A stretch of 64,000 nt of DNA from Streptomyces sp. Y2F8-2. Its GTDB lineage: Bacteria > Actinomycetota > Actinomycetes > Streptomycetales > Streptomycetaceae. A program made the translations under genes and the position numbers. The stretch lies in the NCBI RefSeq assembly GCF_014905555.1, contig NZ_BNGS01000009.1:186001-250000 (forward strand), in the 5' to 3' direction. The notes below the pieces were generated by a model. It ran no database searches. It saw only the letters and a program-made list of their open reading frames with translations, and was not told where the DNA came from. Shown here piece by piece: positions 43,023 to 52,312 of this stretch; position 1 is the stretch's first letter; each line of letters starts with the position of its first letter.

Positions 43023-43691
43023 TCACTGCCGCGGGGTCAGGTGCCGCAATCCGTTCTCGAGCAGCGCGAACGCGTGTTCGGCGTCAGCCACCGCACCCGC
43101 ATAGCGCTCGTCGGCCGGCTCCCCGTACGCCAGGCGTTCGGCGTTGTCCTGGGCCAGCGCCCAGTGGACCGCGACGATCTGGACGGCAGCCAGCCGCGCG
43201 GTGAGTTCCGGAGTCTCCGCCGTCTCCCGCAATGCCTCAGCGAGTGCGCGTTCGGCGCCGGTCTTGAACCGTTCCATCCGGGCCACCAGCGAGGGCGCGT
43301 CCAGGATCATCCGGAGGAGCCTGCGCACCTCGGGATGGTCGTTGAGCCCGGTGAAAGGGTCCCGCTCGCGCAGCCCCCTGAGGAAGTTCTCGCGCACTGC
43401 CGTCAGCGGGGCGGTGCCGGGCGGGCGGGCCCGCACGACGCGGGCGATTTCGGTCTCGTGGTCGGCGAGGCGGTGCACCACGAGGTCTTCCTTCGTCGGG
43501 AAGTAGGCGAAGAGCGTGCGTTTGGACACTTCCGCCGCCTCGGCCACCTGGGCCACCGAGACCTGGTTGAAGCCGTGTTCGAGGAACAGCGTGATCGCCG
43601 CCTCGGAGATCGCCGTGCGCGTCCGCTGCTTCTTTCGTTCCCGTAGCCCTGGCTTGCCGTCCACGGCCACCACGGTATCAGACATCTGCAC
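43023..43691 (-). CDS. TetR-family transcriptional repressor
   Basis: A 222-residue regulator. The N-terminal helix-turn-helix (about 20-65) contains AITLFLEHGFNQVSVAQVA and EVSKRTLFAYFPTKEDLV; the C-terminal ligand domain is variable. Divergent from an FAD monooxygenase gene 58 bases away, the usual arrangement for a repressor that controls a detoxifying enzyme. Start is GTG 43691 or ATG 43685. Confidence 0.9.
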   Translation of the reverse strand: MQMSDTVVAVDGKPGLRERKKQRTRTAISEAAITLFLEHGFNQVSVAQVAEAAEVSKRTLFAYFPTKEDLVVHRLADHETEIARVVRARPPGTAPLTAVRENFLRGLRERDPFTGLNDHPEVRRLLRMILDAPSLVARMERFKTGAERALAEALRETAETPELTARLAAVQIVAVHWALAQDNAERLAYGEPADERYAGAVADAEHAFALLENGLRHLTPRQ

Positions 43692-43710
43692 TCAGAGGAT
43701 TTCTGCACCT

Positions 43711-43725
43711 GGTATACATATAACC
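43711..43725. promoter_or_regulatory. Candidate TetR operator / promoter core
   Basis: GGTATACATATAACC, a partly symmetric A/T-rich element in the 58-base divergent gap. GGT/ACC ends are mirrored. TATAAC on the plus strand and TATACC on the minus strand are -10-like for the two genes. Confidence 0.5.
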
Positions 43726-43749
43726 CGAGACGAGAAACGAGGGGGAGTG

Positions 43750-45249
43750 ATGATGTTGACGGAGCGCACGACCGAGGTCGTCATCGCGGGCGCCGGCCCG
43801 ACCGGACTGATGCTGGCGTACGAACTGGCTCTGGCCGGGGTCGAGACCCTGGTGCTGGAGAAGCTGCACCAGCGCATCCAGCAGGTGAAGGGCGGCGCGA
43901 TCCAGCCCCGTACCGCCGAGCTGCTTCAGTCGCGTGGGCTGCTGGAGCCGCTGCTGGGGCGGGCCACACCGCGTGAGCCGGTGGGCGGGCACTTCGCGGC
44001 CCTGCCCGTGCCCCTGGACTGCACGCCCTGGCAGACCAGGCACCCTTTCCCGATCGCGATCCCCCAGTGGGAGATCGAAGAAGTGCTCGAGGACCGGGCG
44101 ATCGCCGTCGGCGCGCGGGTCGTGCGCGGCGCCGCCGTCTCGGGGATCGAGGCGGACGACGACGGTGTGGTCGTGACGGCGGACGGCCTGAAGGTGCGGG
44201 CCCGCTACCTGGCGGCGTGCGACGGCGCCCACAGCACGGTGCGGAAACTGCTCGACCTGCCGTTCCCCGGCCGACCCGGAACGCATCAGGCGGTGGTCGC
44301 CGACATCCGCCTGTCCGCCGCGTCGTCGCTGGTGCCGCGGCAGATGGGCCATATGAGCAGCCTGACCCGTCACGCGGGCGGCTACTGGGCCATGCTGGTC
44401 CCGCTCGGCGGAGACCGGTACCGGCTCACCTTCGGGCGCGCGGACCAGGCGGACACCACCCGCGACCTCCCCGTCCCCCACGAGGAGATCACTGCGGCGC
44501 TGCACGCCGTGTACGGCCCCGAGACCACGCTCGGTGCCGTGGACAACGCGTCCCGGTTCACCGACGCCACTCGGCAACTGGAGCACTACCGCGCGGGCCG
44601 GGTCCTGTTCGCGGGCGACGCCGCCCACATCCACCCGCCGCTGGGCGGTCAGGGACTCAACCTCGGCATACAGGACGCGTTCAACCTCGGGTGGAAACTG
44701 GCCGCGGCCGTCCAGGACCGGGCGCCGAGCGGCCTCCTGGACAGCTACCACACCGAACGGCATCCGGTCGGAGCCCAGGTCCTGCATCACACGTCGGCGC
44801 AGCGCGTGCTGGCGGTTCCGGACCCGAGCGAGGACGTGTCCGCCCTGCGTGACATCTTCATCGACCTGCTGCGTCTGCCCGATGCCAACCGGCACCTCGC
44901 GGGACTGATGTCGGGCCTCTCACTGCGCTACGAACTGCCCGGCAAGCATCCGCTCACCGGACAGCGCACACAGGATGCCGACCTGGTCACCGAGGCCGGC
45001 CGCACCCGGCTGTCGGCGCTGTTCGACTCGGGGCACGCCGTCCTGCTCGATCTGGCCGGAGCCGTCCCGGCCGACCTCGCGCTCCCACCACGGGTCGACC
45101 TCGTCCGTGCCGCCTGCACCGACGACCTGGGCGCCGCTGTCCTGCTCATCCGCCCCGACGGCTATGTGTGCTGGGCGGCGGACAGCTCCGCAGCCGGCGA
45201 CGATTCGCTGCTCACCACCATCGCCGACCACCTTGCGAAGGTGCAGTGA
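43750..45249 (+). CDS. FAD-dependent aromatic monooxygenase (RIF-MO/aklavinone hydroxylase type)
   Basis: A 499-residue class A flavin hydroxylase. FAD is bound by VIAGAGPTGLMLAYELALAG near residue 10, with the DG motif CDGAHSTVRK near 158 and the GD motif LFAGDAAHIHPPLGGQGLN near 290. A C-terminal thioredoxin-like extension (from about 390) is typical of rifampicin monooxygenase and polyketide hydroxylases. ATG 43750 has GAGGGGGAG upstream. Divergent TetR control suggests inactivation of an aromatic drug or metabolite. Confidence 0.9.
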   Translation: MMLTERTTEVVIAGAGPTGLMLAYELALAGVETLVLEKLHQRIQQVKGGAIQPRTAELLQSRGLLEPLLGRATPREPVGGHFAALPVPLDCTPWQTRHPFPIAIPQWEIEEVLEDRAIAVGARVVRGAAVSGIEADDDGVVVTADGLKVRARYLAACDGAHSTVRKLLDLPFPGRPGTHQAVVADIRLSAASSLVPRQMGHMSSLTRHAGGYWAMLVPLGGDRYRLTFGRADQADTTRDLPVPHEEITAALHAVYGPETTLGAVDNASRFTDATRQLEHYRAGRVLFAGDAAHIHPPLGGQGLNLGIQDAFNLGWKLAAAVQDRAPSGLLDSYHTERHPVGAQVLHHTSAQRVLAVPDPSEDVSALRDIFIDLLRLPDANRHLAGLMSGLSLRYELPGKHPLTGQRTQDADLVTEAGRTRLSALFDSGHAVLLDLAGAVPADLALPPRVDLVRAACTDDLGAAVLLIRPDGYVCWAADSSAAGDDSLLTTIADHLAKVQ

Positions 45250-45285
45250 TCCGGGTGCCCACCACGGCCGGACCGCGCTCGCCCC

Positions 45286-46413
45286 TTACGCGGAGCGCAC
45301 CCGAGCCGGGGTGTGCCGGCAGCGCACAGCGAGGGCTGCGATGTCGTCGTCGAGCCTCCCGCCGCTGTAGTGGAGCAGGTCTTGATGGAGCCGGTCCAGC
45401 AGCTCGCGGGGCGGCGTCGGGCCGTGCTGCCGCATCCACTCCGGCAGGGGGAAGAACGTGCCGGTGCGATCCCGGGTCTCCGTGACGCCGTCGGTGTAGA
45501 GCAGCATCTGGTCGCCCGAGGCGAAGGCGATGGTGTCGACGTAGTAGTGGTGCCCGAGGAGCGTCGCGAGGTTGAGGGGTGGCGAGGGGAGGCTGGGTTC
45601 GAGGATCTGGACCTCCCCCTGCCGCACCAGAACCGGTGGCGGGTGCCCGCAGTTGAGGATTCTGGCGTGCCCGCTGTCGTGACGGATCTCGGCGATGAGG
45701 GCGGTGGCGAAGTGCTCCGGACGGTCCTGGGCGAGTGTCACGGCGCTGTAGCGGGCCAGACTGATCTCCAGGCGATGGATGATGCCCATCAGGTCGGGCT
45801 GGTCGTACGCGGTCTCCCGGAAGCAGTTGATCACCGCAGAGGCCGCCCCCACCGCCGACAGCCCCTTGCCCCGCACATCGCCGATGAGCAGCCGGACCCC
45901 GTACGGCGTGTCGACCGCCTCGTAGAAGTCACCTCCGATCCGGGCCTGCTCCTGGGCTGCCAGATACAGCGACTCGATTTCGACGTGCTGGATGCAGCGC
46001 GGCAGCGGGCGCAGCAGCACCTTCTGGGCCGCGTCGGCGACGAGCCGGATCTGGAAGAGTGCCTCTTCCCGCTGAAGTCTGAGGTGGCTGGCATACGCGG
46101 CTGCCAACGTGACCGCGACGATCGCGGCAGCCGTGTACGGCGTCCCCAGATCGGAGTAGACGAAGCTGAGCCCGATCATCACCAGCAGGCAGAACGCCCC
46201 CAGCAGGACCGTCGCGAGCACGGGCCACATCGCGGCGGCGAGCGCGGGAGCCGCGGGCAGGAGGCGGCTGAAGGCGATCTGCCTCGGAGTGGCGAACGCC
46301 AGACTCGCGACGAGGACGGTGAGGATCACCGGTGACAGCAGTACGGTGTCCCGCCGGCCACCGTACGGGGGGCGGCGGCGCCGGAGCCGTCCTGACCTGA
46401 TCACAAAATGCAT
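45286..46413 (-). CDS. Membrane-anchored SpoIIE-type PP2C phosphatase
   Basis: A 375-residue phosphatase. Residues about 25-125 have four or so hydrophobic helices, a short coiled segment follows, and the SpoIIE catalytic domain runs from about 165. Its metal-binding motifs are RIGGDFYEAVD, IGDVRGKGL, YTDGVTETRD and GRLDDDIAALAV. It resembles the RsbU-like family that turns on alternative sigma factors through STAS proteins. No partner gene is adjacent. ATG 46413 is chosen; an in-frame start 51 bases further has no support. Confidence 0.87.
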   Translation of the reverse strand: MHFVIRSGRLRRRRPPYGGRRDTVLLSPVILTVLVASLAFATPRQIAFSRLLPAAPALAAAMWPVLATVLLGAFCLLVMIGLSFVYSDLGTPYTAAAIVAVTLAAAYASHLRLQREEALFQIRLVADAAQKVLLRPLPRCIQHVEIESLYLAAQEQARIGGDFYEAVDTPYGVRLLIGDVRGKGLSAVGAASAVINCFRETAYDQPDLMGIIHRLEISLARYSAVTLAQDRPEHFATALIAEIRHDSGHARILNCGHPPPVLVRQGEVQILEPSLPSPPLNLATLLGHHYYVDTIAFASGDQMLLYTDGVTETRDRTGTFFPLPEWMRQHGPTPPRELLDRLHQDLLHYSGGRLDDDIAALAVRCRHTPARVRSA

Positions 46414-46796
46414 CCTATCGGGGTGAAGCGGACATCGAGCCGCGTGGGGCACGCGCCCGATCACCGCATCGAATCCCGTGCCGCGGCCCGCGGCGCCCCT
46501 CCCGTGAACCGTGCCTGCGCCCGTCGCTCCGCCCGGCTCGGCGACGACTCCCCCGCCGCTCGCCGGGCATCCGGACTCTCAGCGTGTCATCGAGATGACG
46601 CGCTGGGAGCCGGGGCAGCGACCAACCCGGGCACAGAAGGCGACCGCGCCGACGCTCGGGCTTGATTCCTTCGCGTACCGCTGACAGGCTCCCAAGCCGG
46701 GCCGGATGTGGATCTCGGTGACCGTGTGGCTCTCGCCCGCGGTTCCCTCGACCGCCTCAGGTCCCGGACGAACAGGACCCGACAGCGACTCAGCGA
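46414..46796. other. Divergent intergenic region, 383 bases
   Basis: Separates the phosphatase and mannosyltransferase genes. I see no credible gene, repeat or strong hairpin in it. It presumably holds both promoters. Confidence 0.4.
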
Positions 46797-48164
46797 GTGA
46801 CCGTGACGACCGACAACGACGAGCTGACTCCGCGTTCCGCGGGTCGGATGCGGACAACTCCCTCGCCGGGGCTGACGGTCGTCGGGCAGTTCCGGCCGCG
46901 GGCGGCCGTATGGACGGCCGTGGCGGGCATCGCACTGTTCGCGCTGGTCGGTGCGAGCGCGCCGAACCACAACACGCTCCGGGCGCCGATCACCTGGCTC
47001 CGGTTGCCCGCCATGCCCGGCGCCGTGTCCGCGGCGGTCACTTACGCGGCCATCGTGCTGTCGTGTCTCGGGACGCTCGGACTGCTCCGCGCGCACGGGC
47101 GGGGCTGGAGACCACACCCACGGCTCCTGTTCGGAGCCGGCGCACTCGCCGTGCTCGTCGTCGCCAATCTCACCCCGGTCGGCTCCTCCGACATGGCCAG
47201 TTACGCGGCGTACGGCCGTATCGCCGCGCTCGGCGCCGATCCGTATGTGACGACCCCGGCCCAATTGGGAGGCGCCTACGCCCATCTGGTGAGCGAGGGA
47301 TGGCGGTACACCCCGTCCGTGTACGGGCCGGTGGCCACGTGGTGGCAGGCCGCCGGCGCGTACGTCGGCGGTGATCGGCCGTGGCTGACGATATGGGCGC
47401 TGATGCTCGCCAACGCGGCCGCGTTCCTGGGCACCGGCTACCTGCTGATCCGCACGGCCGACGATCCGGTCCGGGCCGGACTGCTGTGGATCGCCAACCC
47501 GCTCCTGATCGGCGTGCTGGTGGCGGGCGGGCACCTGGACACCATCATCGCGTGTCTGACCGTCTGCGCGATCCACTTCGTCCGCAGGGCCACCCGATGG
47601 CACCACGACCTGATCGTCGGGGGGCTGGTCGGCCTGGCCTGCGGCGTCAAGATAAGCGCCGCCCTGCTCGGCGCCGGACTGGCCTGGCCGTTGCTGCGGG
47701 CCGGATCCTGGCGACAGGCTGCCCGGCTGACGTGCGCGGCCGCGCTGACGCTCACCGTCCTCTACAGCGCGTACGGCGTGCACGCCCTGGCCCCGCTCTC
47801 CGCCGCCTCCCAACTGGTCTCCACACCGTCGTTGTGGGCGGTGTTCGAGAAGTTCGGCGCCTGGTTCCTGGGCCCTGGTGGGGCCGCGACCGCCACCGGC
47901 GTCCTGTGGCCCGTCGTGATGCTCGTGCTGGCCTGGGCACTGCACCGCCGCGTCCCGGCGGACGCTCCCGCCGTCGTCGCCGTACCGTTCGCGCTCACCT
48001 TCGCCTGGGTGCTCACGGCACCGTGGACGATGCCTTGGTACACGGCTGTCGCCTGGGCGTCGGCGGCCTTGTTCCGCCAAGGCCGCCTCACCCGGTACCT
48101 CGTGGTGACCACCGCGCTCCTGGCCATGTCCCACAACAGCGGCGGTCACGGCTGGACCCTGTGA
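46797..48164 (+). CDS. MptB-like polyprenol-phosphomannose-dependent mannosyltransferase
   Basis: A 455-residue integral membrane glycosyltransferase with about 12 hydrophobic helices. The GT-C acidic loop is visible in TPVGSSDMASYAAYGRIAALG, VYGPVATWWQ and NPLLIGVLVAGGHLD (diagnostic of the MptB/DUF2029-like group). Such enzymes extend alpha-1,6-mannan on lipid or protein acceptors outside the membrane, using polyprenyl-phosphate-mannose. Start is GTG 46797; GTG 46803 is also possible. No other glycan gene is adjacent. Confidence 0.82.
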   Translation: MTVTTDNDELTPRSAGRMRTTPSPGLTVVGQFRPRAAVWTAVAGIALFALVGASAPNHNTLRAPITWLRLPAMPGAVSAAVTYAAIVLSCLGTLGLLRAHGRGWRPHPRLLFGAGALAVLVVANLTPVGSSDMASYAAYGRIAALGADPYVTTPAQLGGAYAHLVSEGWRYTPSVYGPVATWWQAAGAYVGGDRPWLTIWALMLANAAAFLGTGYLLIRTADDPVRAGLLWIANPLLIGVLVAGGHLDTIIACLTVCAIHFVRRATRWHHDLIVGGLVGLACGVKISAALLGAGLAWPLLRAGSWRQAARLTCAAALTLTVLYSAYGVHALAPLSAASQLVSTPSLWAVFEKFGAWFLGPGGAATATGVLWPVVMLVLAWALHRRVPADAPAVVAVPFALTFAWVLTAPWTMPWYTAVAWASAALFRQGRLTRYLVVTTALLAMSHNSGGHGWTL

Positions 48165-48228
48165 GCCAGTGGGATGTCGCGGACGCCCGCCGAAACGGGA
48201 GTTCGCCTCGGGGTTGCCGCGCCGACCG

Positions 48229-49482
48229 TCAGCCGCCGCCCCCTCCCGGTCTTGCCGGGAAGGGACGGGAGGGAGTGAACGTGACGGGCAGGCGCTCGGG
48301 GCCGCGCAGGCCGCCGGGCCTCCATCGCAGCTCGTCCGGCGGGACGGCCAGGGCGAGACCGGGGAGGCGGCGCAGGGCGGTTCCGATGGCGACCTGGCCC
48401 TCCAGCCGGGCCAGCGGCGCGCCCAGGCAGTAGTGGATGCCGTGCCCGAACGCCAGGTGGGCGTTGTCGCGACGGGTGATGTCCAGACGATCGGGGTCGG
48501 GAAACCGTGCCGGATCGCGGTCGGCGATGGCGGAGGCCACCAGCACGGTGGCGCCGCGCGGGATCCTCACGCCCGCGATCTCGACGTCCTCCCGCGCGAA
48601 ACGGGCGATGCCGGGGTTGACCGGTCCGTCGTAGCGCAGGAACTCCTCGATCGCGTCCGGCAGCAGCGCCGGATCGTCCCGCAGCAGCTGAAGCTGGTCC
48701 GGATGGGCGAGCAGTGCGGCGATGCCGCCGCCGATGAGGTTGACCGTGGTGATGTATCCGGCCACCAGGAGCAGGAACGCCATGGCGATCAGTTCTTCCT
48801 CGTCCAGCCGCTGCTCCTCGTCGCGCGCGGTGATCAGAGCGCTGAGCAGGTCGTCCTCGGCGTCGGCGCGCTTGGCCTCCAGAAGCTTGGTCAGGTACGC
48901 GCGCATCTGCTGCCAGGCACCGTCGACCACGGCAGGATCCGGCGGCTCGGGTCCCCGGAGGATCATGTCGTCGGTCCACCGCTGGAAGTCGTGCCGGTGC
49001 GTCGTGGGCACCCCCAGCAGTTCGCTGATCACGGTGACCGGAAGCGGCAGCGCGAAGTCCGCGACCAGGTCCGCGTGGCCTTGCTGCACGATCGCGTCGA
49101 GCAGCCCGTCTGTGACGGCCTGGACGCGGGGCCGCAGCTCGGCCACCCGGCGCGCGGTGAACGCCTTCGAGACGAGCCGGCGCAGGCGGGTGTGGTCGGG
49201 CGGGTCCGCCCGGAGCATGGTGCGCAGCATGGACTCGCGCTCCGTCGCGGGCAGCTGTTGCAGGAGACGCGGGTCCGACGCGTCGCGGACGTCGCTGCTC
49301 AGCCGTGCATCGGAGAGCGCTGCGAGGCCGTCCTCGTAGCGCGTGACCAGCCAGGCCTCCAGGCCGCCGGCGATGACCGCGCGCCGCACCGGGCCCTCCT
49401 CGCGCAGCTGCCGGTAGAACGGGAACGGGTTTGCCACGAAGGCCGGGTCGGCATAGGGAAGGAGGATCGGCTGCTCGCTCAT
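48229..49482 (-). CDS. Cytochrome P450 (CYP107/105-like) with atypical I-helix
   Basis: A 417-residue soluble bacterial P450. The haem-binding loop FGHGIHYCLGAPLAR is near residue 345, and the ExxR motif reads EEFLR. The I-helix, normally AG-x-E/D-TT, reads LVAGYITTVN: the acidic residue that helps protonate bound oxygen is replaced by Ile. That may mean altered chemistry such as peroxide use or a substrate-assisted proton path. ATG 49482 has GGGAG seven bases upstream. Divergent from an FAD monooxygenase, a pairing seen in secondary metabolism and catabolism. No ferredoxin is adjacent. Confidence 0.92.
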   Translation of the reverse strand: MSEQPILLPYADPAFVANPFPFYRQLREEGPVRRAVIAGGLEAWLVTRYEDGLAALSDARLSSDVRDASDPRLLQQLPATERESMLRTMLRADPPDHTRLRRLVSKAFTARRVAELRPRVQAVTDGLLDAIVQQGHADLVADFALPLPVTVISELLGVPTTHRHDFQRWTDDMILRGPEPPDPAVVDGAWQQMRAYLTKLLEAKRADAEDDLLSALITARDEEQRLDEEELIAMAFLLLVAGYITTVNLIGGGIAALLAHPDQLQLLRDDPALLPDAIEEFLRYDGPVNPGIARFAREDVEIAGVRIPRGATVLVASAIADRDPARFPDPDRLDITRRDNAHLAFGHGIHYCLGAPLARLEGQVAIGTALRRLPGLALAVPPDELRWRPGGLRGPERLPVTFTPSRPFPARPGGGGG

Positions 49483-49619
49483 CGTGGTCTCCCGAAGTGC
49501 GTCGAAGTGCTTCACAGAACGTCTGGGGTGGCCACGGACCGTGTGGCGGATTCAGCAGGCTTTGAAGATATATGCCCCAGTATGGTGACGCTGCCGTGCA
49601 CGCCGAGGGGGAGGACCCG

Positions 49620-50852
49620 ATGGAGCGGACCACATGCTGTGTGGTGGGTGGCGGCCCCGCCGGAATGGTCCTCGCCCTGCTGCTGGCCCGGTCCGGCGTG
49701 GACGTCACCGTTCTGGAGAAGCACGGCGACTTCCTGCGCGACTTCCGCGGCGACACGGTGCATCCCTCGACCCTGGCCCTGTTGGACGAGTTGGGTCTCG
49801 CCGAGCGGTTCGCCCGTCTGCCGCAACGGCGGGTGACGACCGTGCAGCTGCCGATCGGCCGGGACCGTTCACTGGTCACCGTCGGAGACATCGGCGCGCT
49901 GAGGGGCCCGTACAACTACATCGCCATGGTGCCGCAGTGGGACCTGCTCGACCTCCTGGCGGACGAGGCCCGACGGGAGCCGTCGTTCTCCCTGCGGATG
50001 AACACCGAGGCGACGTCCTTCCTGGTGGAGCACGGGAGGGTCACGGGGGTGCGGTACCGCACGTCGGACGGCCGTACCGGGGAGCTGCGGGCCACCCTCA
50101 CCGTCGCCTGCGACGGCCGGGGCTCGCTGGCCAGGGCACTGCCCGAACTGCGGCTGCGGCGGTTCCCCTGCCCCATGGACGCCTGGTGGTTCCGGCTGCC
50201 GCGGCGGCAGCACGACCCGCACGGGCTCGTGGGAGGCGTCGGCGACCGGTTCCTCACGGCCATGATCGACCGTGGGGAGTACTGGCAGTGCGCCGTGCTG
50301 ATCCCCAAGGGATCCGATGGCCGGCGCCGTGCGGCCAGCCTGGAGCGGTTCACGGCCGACTTCACGGCCGCCGTCCCCTGGCTCGCCGAGCGTGTGCACA
50401 CGCTGCGGTCATGGGACCAGGTGAAGCTGCTCGACGTACGCCTGGACCACCTCAGGCGCTGGCACCGCCCGGGTCTGCTGTGCATCGGCGACGCCGCGCA
50501 CGCGATGTCGCCGGTTTTCGGCATCGGCATCAACCTGGCCGTGGAGGACGCCGTGGCCGCCGCACGGCACCTCGTCGAGCCGCTGCGCGCGGGCACGGTC
50601 GGCCTGCGTGACGTACGCGCTGTGCAGCGCCGCCGCCGGCCCACCACGGCCGCGGCCCAGGCGCTGCAGCGGACCGCCCATGCCCGGGTCATCGAACCGC
50701 TGCTGGCGGGCCGCCCGCCTTTCAGCAACCCCCGGCGAGCACAGCGCATGGCCGACCTGCTCACCACCTCGCGGTGGCTGAATCGGGTGCCGGCGTACTT
50801 CCTCGCCTACGGCGCCGTACGCGAGCGACCGCCTGCTGCGGCGGTTCGCTGA
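49620..50852 (+). CDS. FAD-dependent monooxygenase
   Basis: A 410-residue group A flavin monooxygenase. FAD motif VVGGGPAGMVLALLLARSG starts at residue 7, ACDGRGSLAR is near 163 and the GD motif CIGDAAHAMSPVFGIGINLAV near 288. It lacks the C-terminal thioredoxin-like domain of the enzyme at 43750, so it is of the shorter salicylate/PHBH-like type. ATG 49620 is fixed by GAGGGGGAGG; an in-frame ATG at 49572 lacks a site. Divergent from the P450 gene. Substrate unknown. Confidence 0.88.
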   Translation: MERTTCCVVGGGPAGMVLALLLARSGVDVTVLEKHGDFLRDFRGDTVHPSTLALLDELGLAERFARLPQRRVTTVQLPIGRDRSLVTVGDIGALRGPYNYIAMVPQWDLLDLLADEARREPSFSLRMNTEATSFLVEHGRVTGVRYRTSDGRTGELRATLTVACDGRGSLARALPELRLRRFPCPMDAWWFRLPRRQHDPHGLVGGVGDRFLTAMIDRGEYWQCAVLIPKGSDGRRRAASLERFTADFTAAVPWLAERVHTLRSWDQVKLLDVRLDHLRRWHRPGLLCIGDAAHAMSPVFGIGINLAVEDAVAAARHLVEPLRAGTVGLRDVRAVQRRRRPTTAAAQALQRTAHARVIEPLLAGRPPFSNPRRAQRMADLLTTSRWLNRVPAYFLAYGAVRERPPAAAVR

Positions 50853-51395
50853 GGGTCGGTTCGTTCTCCGTCGAAGCTCTTCTCCGCCCTCTTCCGACTC
50901 CAGCCCAGCGGCGATGTCACCGCCGTCCTTCAGACCAAGCAGCCCTGTCGGCGCCCCTTCACGCGGCCGTGCGTCGCCGTCGCCTGCGCCGCGCAGACGA
51001 ACGACGCCCTCCCCCTGCGCAGCACGCGTGATCCATGGACCGGCCGTACGGGCCCGGCCGGCGAGGCATCCGACATCGTTCAGAGGACCGATCAGACCTG
51101 CCGAATCGTGCCGGCCGGGCCCTCCCGGCCTGGGTGAGCACGGACAGTGATGACATCGGTCACAGTCCGCTGTCCGCCCGAACCGGGCACCGCAGGCGGT
51201 CCACACGGGCAACGCTGGATGGGACAAAACGCACGGCACCGCCGTGACCTGCGGTTTCACGTAATCCCATCAGGCATCATCGGGCGATTTCAAGCCCATT
51301 GTGGGCCACTTTGCGCCAAAAGCTGGTTGGTATAAATGTGCGGCAAGACCGGGCACGCCGTGCCCGGACCGGGTACGGAAGGCGAGGTGAGTGCG
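50853..51395. other. Intergenic region, 543 bases
   Basis: No supported gene. The left half keeps high GC and open frames on both strands, but none has protein-like composition or a ribosome-binding site. The right end is A/T-richer and carries the promoter of the DeoR gene. Confidence 0.4.
51309..51336 (+). promoter_or_regulatory. Candidate sigma-70-type promoter of the polyol operon
   Basis: A -10 hexamer TATAAA (51331-51336) follows a -35-like CTTTGC (51309-51314) with a 16-base spacer, 60 bases before the DeoR start. This is the most A/T-rich stretch nearby. Confidence 0.45.
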
Positions 51396-52157
51396 ATGAA
51401 CGCCGAAGAGCGTCAGAGCCGGATTCTCGCGCTCGCTCGTCACCATGGACGAGTCGAGGTCACCACCACGGCCGTCGACCTTGCTGTCGCACCGGAGACC
51501 ATCCGTCGCGACCTCAGCGTCCTGGAACGCAGGGGCCTGCTCCGCCGCACCTACGGCGGCGCCTATCCCGTCGAGGGCGCGGGCTTCGAGACGGGCCTCC
51601 CCGAACGAGAGACCCTGCACGTCAAGGACAAGCGCCGGATCGCCGCGGAGGCGGTCAAGCTCCTCGGTGACGCGGAGACCGTGTTCGTGGACGAGGGCTA
51701 CACCCCCCAGCTCCTCGCCGCACTGCTCCCGGGCGACCGGCCCCTGACCGTGGTCACCGCATCGCTGTCCACCGCAGCCGCGATCGTGGACTCTCCGCAG
51801 GTCACCGTGTTGCTCCTCGGAGGCCGTGTCCGGGCTCGGACCCTGGCCACGGTGGGCTCATGGGCCTGCGCCATGCTCGAGAGATTCGTGATCGACCTGG
51901 CCTTCCTCGGGTCGAACGGGATCTCCCGGGAGCTCGGCCTGACCACTCCCGATCCTGTGGTCGCCGACGTCAAGGCCAAGGCGCTGGCCGTGTCGCGCCG
52001 ACGTGTGTTCATGGGGCACCACAGCAAGTTCGGCGCGAGCAGCTTCTGCCGCTTCGCCGGCGTGGGCGACTTCGAGGCCATCGTCACCGACATGGGACTG
52101 TCCAGCGCCGAGGCGCACCGCTACTCACTGATGGGACCCCGCGTCCACCGGGTCTGA
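51396..52157 (+). CDS. DeoR-family transcriptional regulator
   Basis: A 253-residue sugar-phosphate-responsive repressor. The N-terminal helix-turn-helix has RQSRILALARHHGRVEV and VAPETIRRDLSVLERRGLLRRTYGGA (first 20 diagnostic). The DeoR C-terminal sensor domain follows, with VDEGYTPQLLAALL and FLGSNGIS. ATG 51396 is chosen over 51336 because GGCGAGGTGAG precedes it and the full family length is met. It stands first in line with a polyol ABC operon, whose kinase product could be the effector. Confidence 0.9.
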   Translation: MNAEERQSRILALARHHGRVEVTTTAVDLAVAPETIRRDLSVLERRGLLRRTYGGAYPVEGAGFETGLPERETLHVKDKRRIAAEAVKLLGDAETVFVDEGYTPQLLAALLPGDRPLTVVTASLSTAAAIVDSPQVTVLLLGGRVRARTLATVGSWACAMLERFVIDLAFLGSNGISRELGLTTPDPVVADVKAKALAVSRRRVFMGHHSKFGASSFCRFAGVGDFEAIVTDMGLSSAEAHRYSLMGPRVHRV

Positions 52158-52312
52158 CCCGCTCAGCCCGCCCCCTACCGCCAGGGACGACTCCGCCGGA
52201 GCCGCGCCGACGGCACCTCCCTGCCTGCACAGTCGAACACCACCGTCTGCCCGATCCCACATCCCCCTCGCCGTTCGCTGCACACACCCGACATTTCATG
52301 AAAGGGACGATC

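Noticed and set aside
50853..51260. Possible gene or pseudogene in the gap before the DeoR gene
   Set aside because: Open frames on both strands lack conserved motifs, ribosome-binding sites and protein-like composition.
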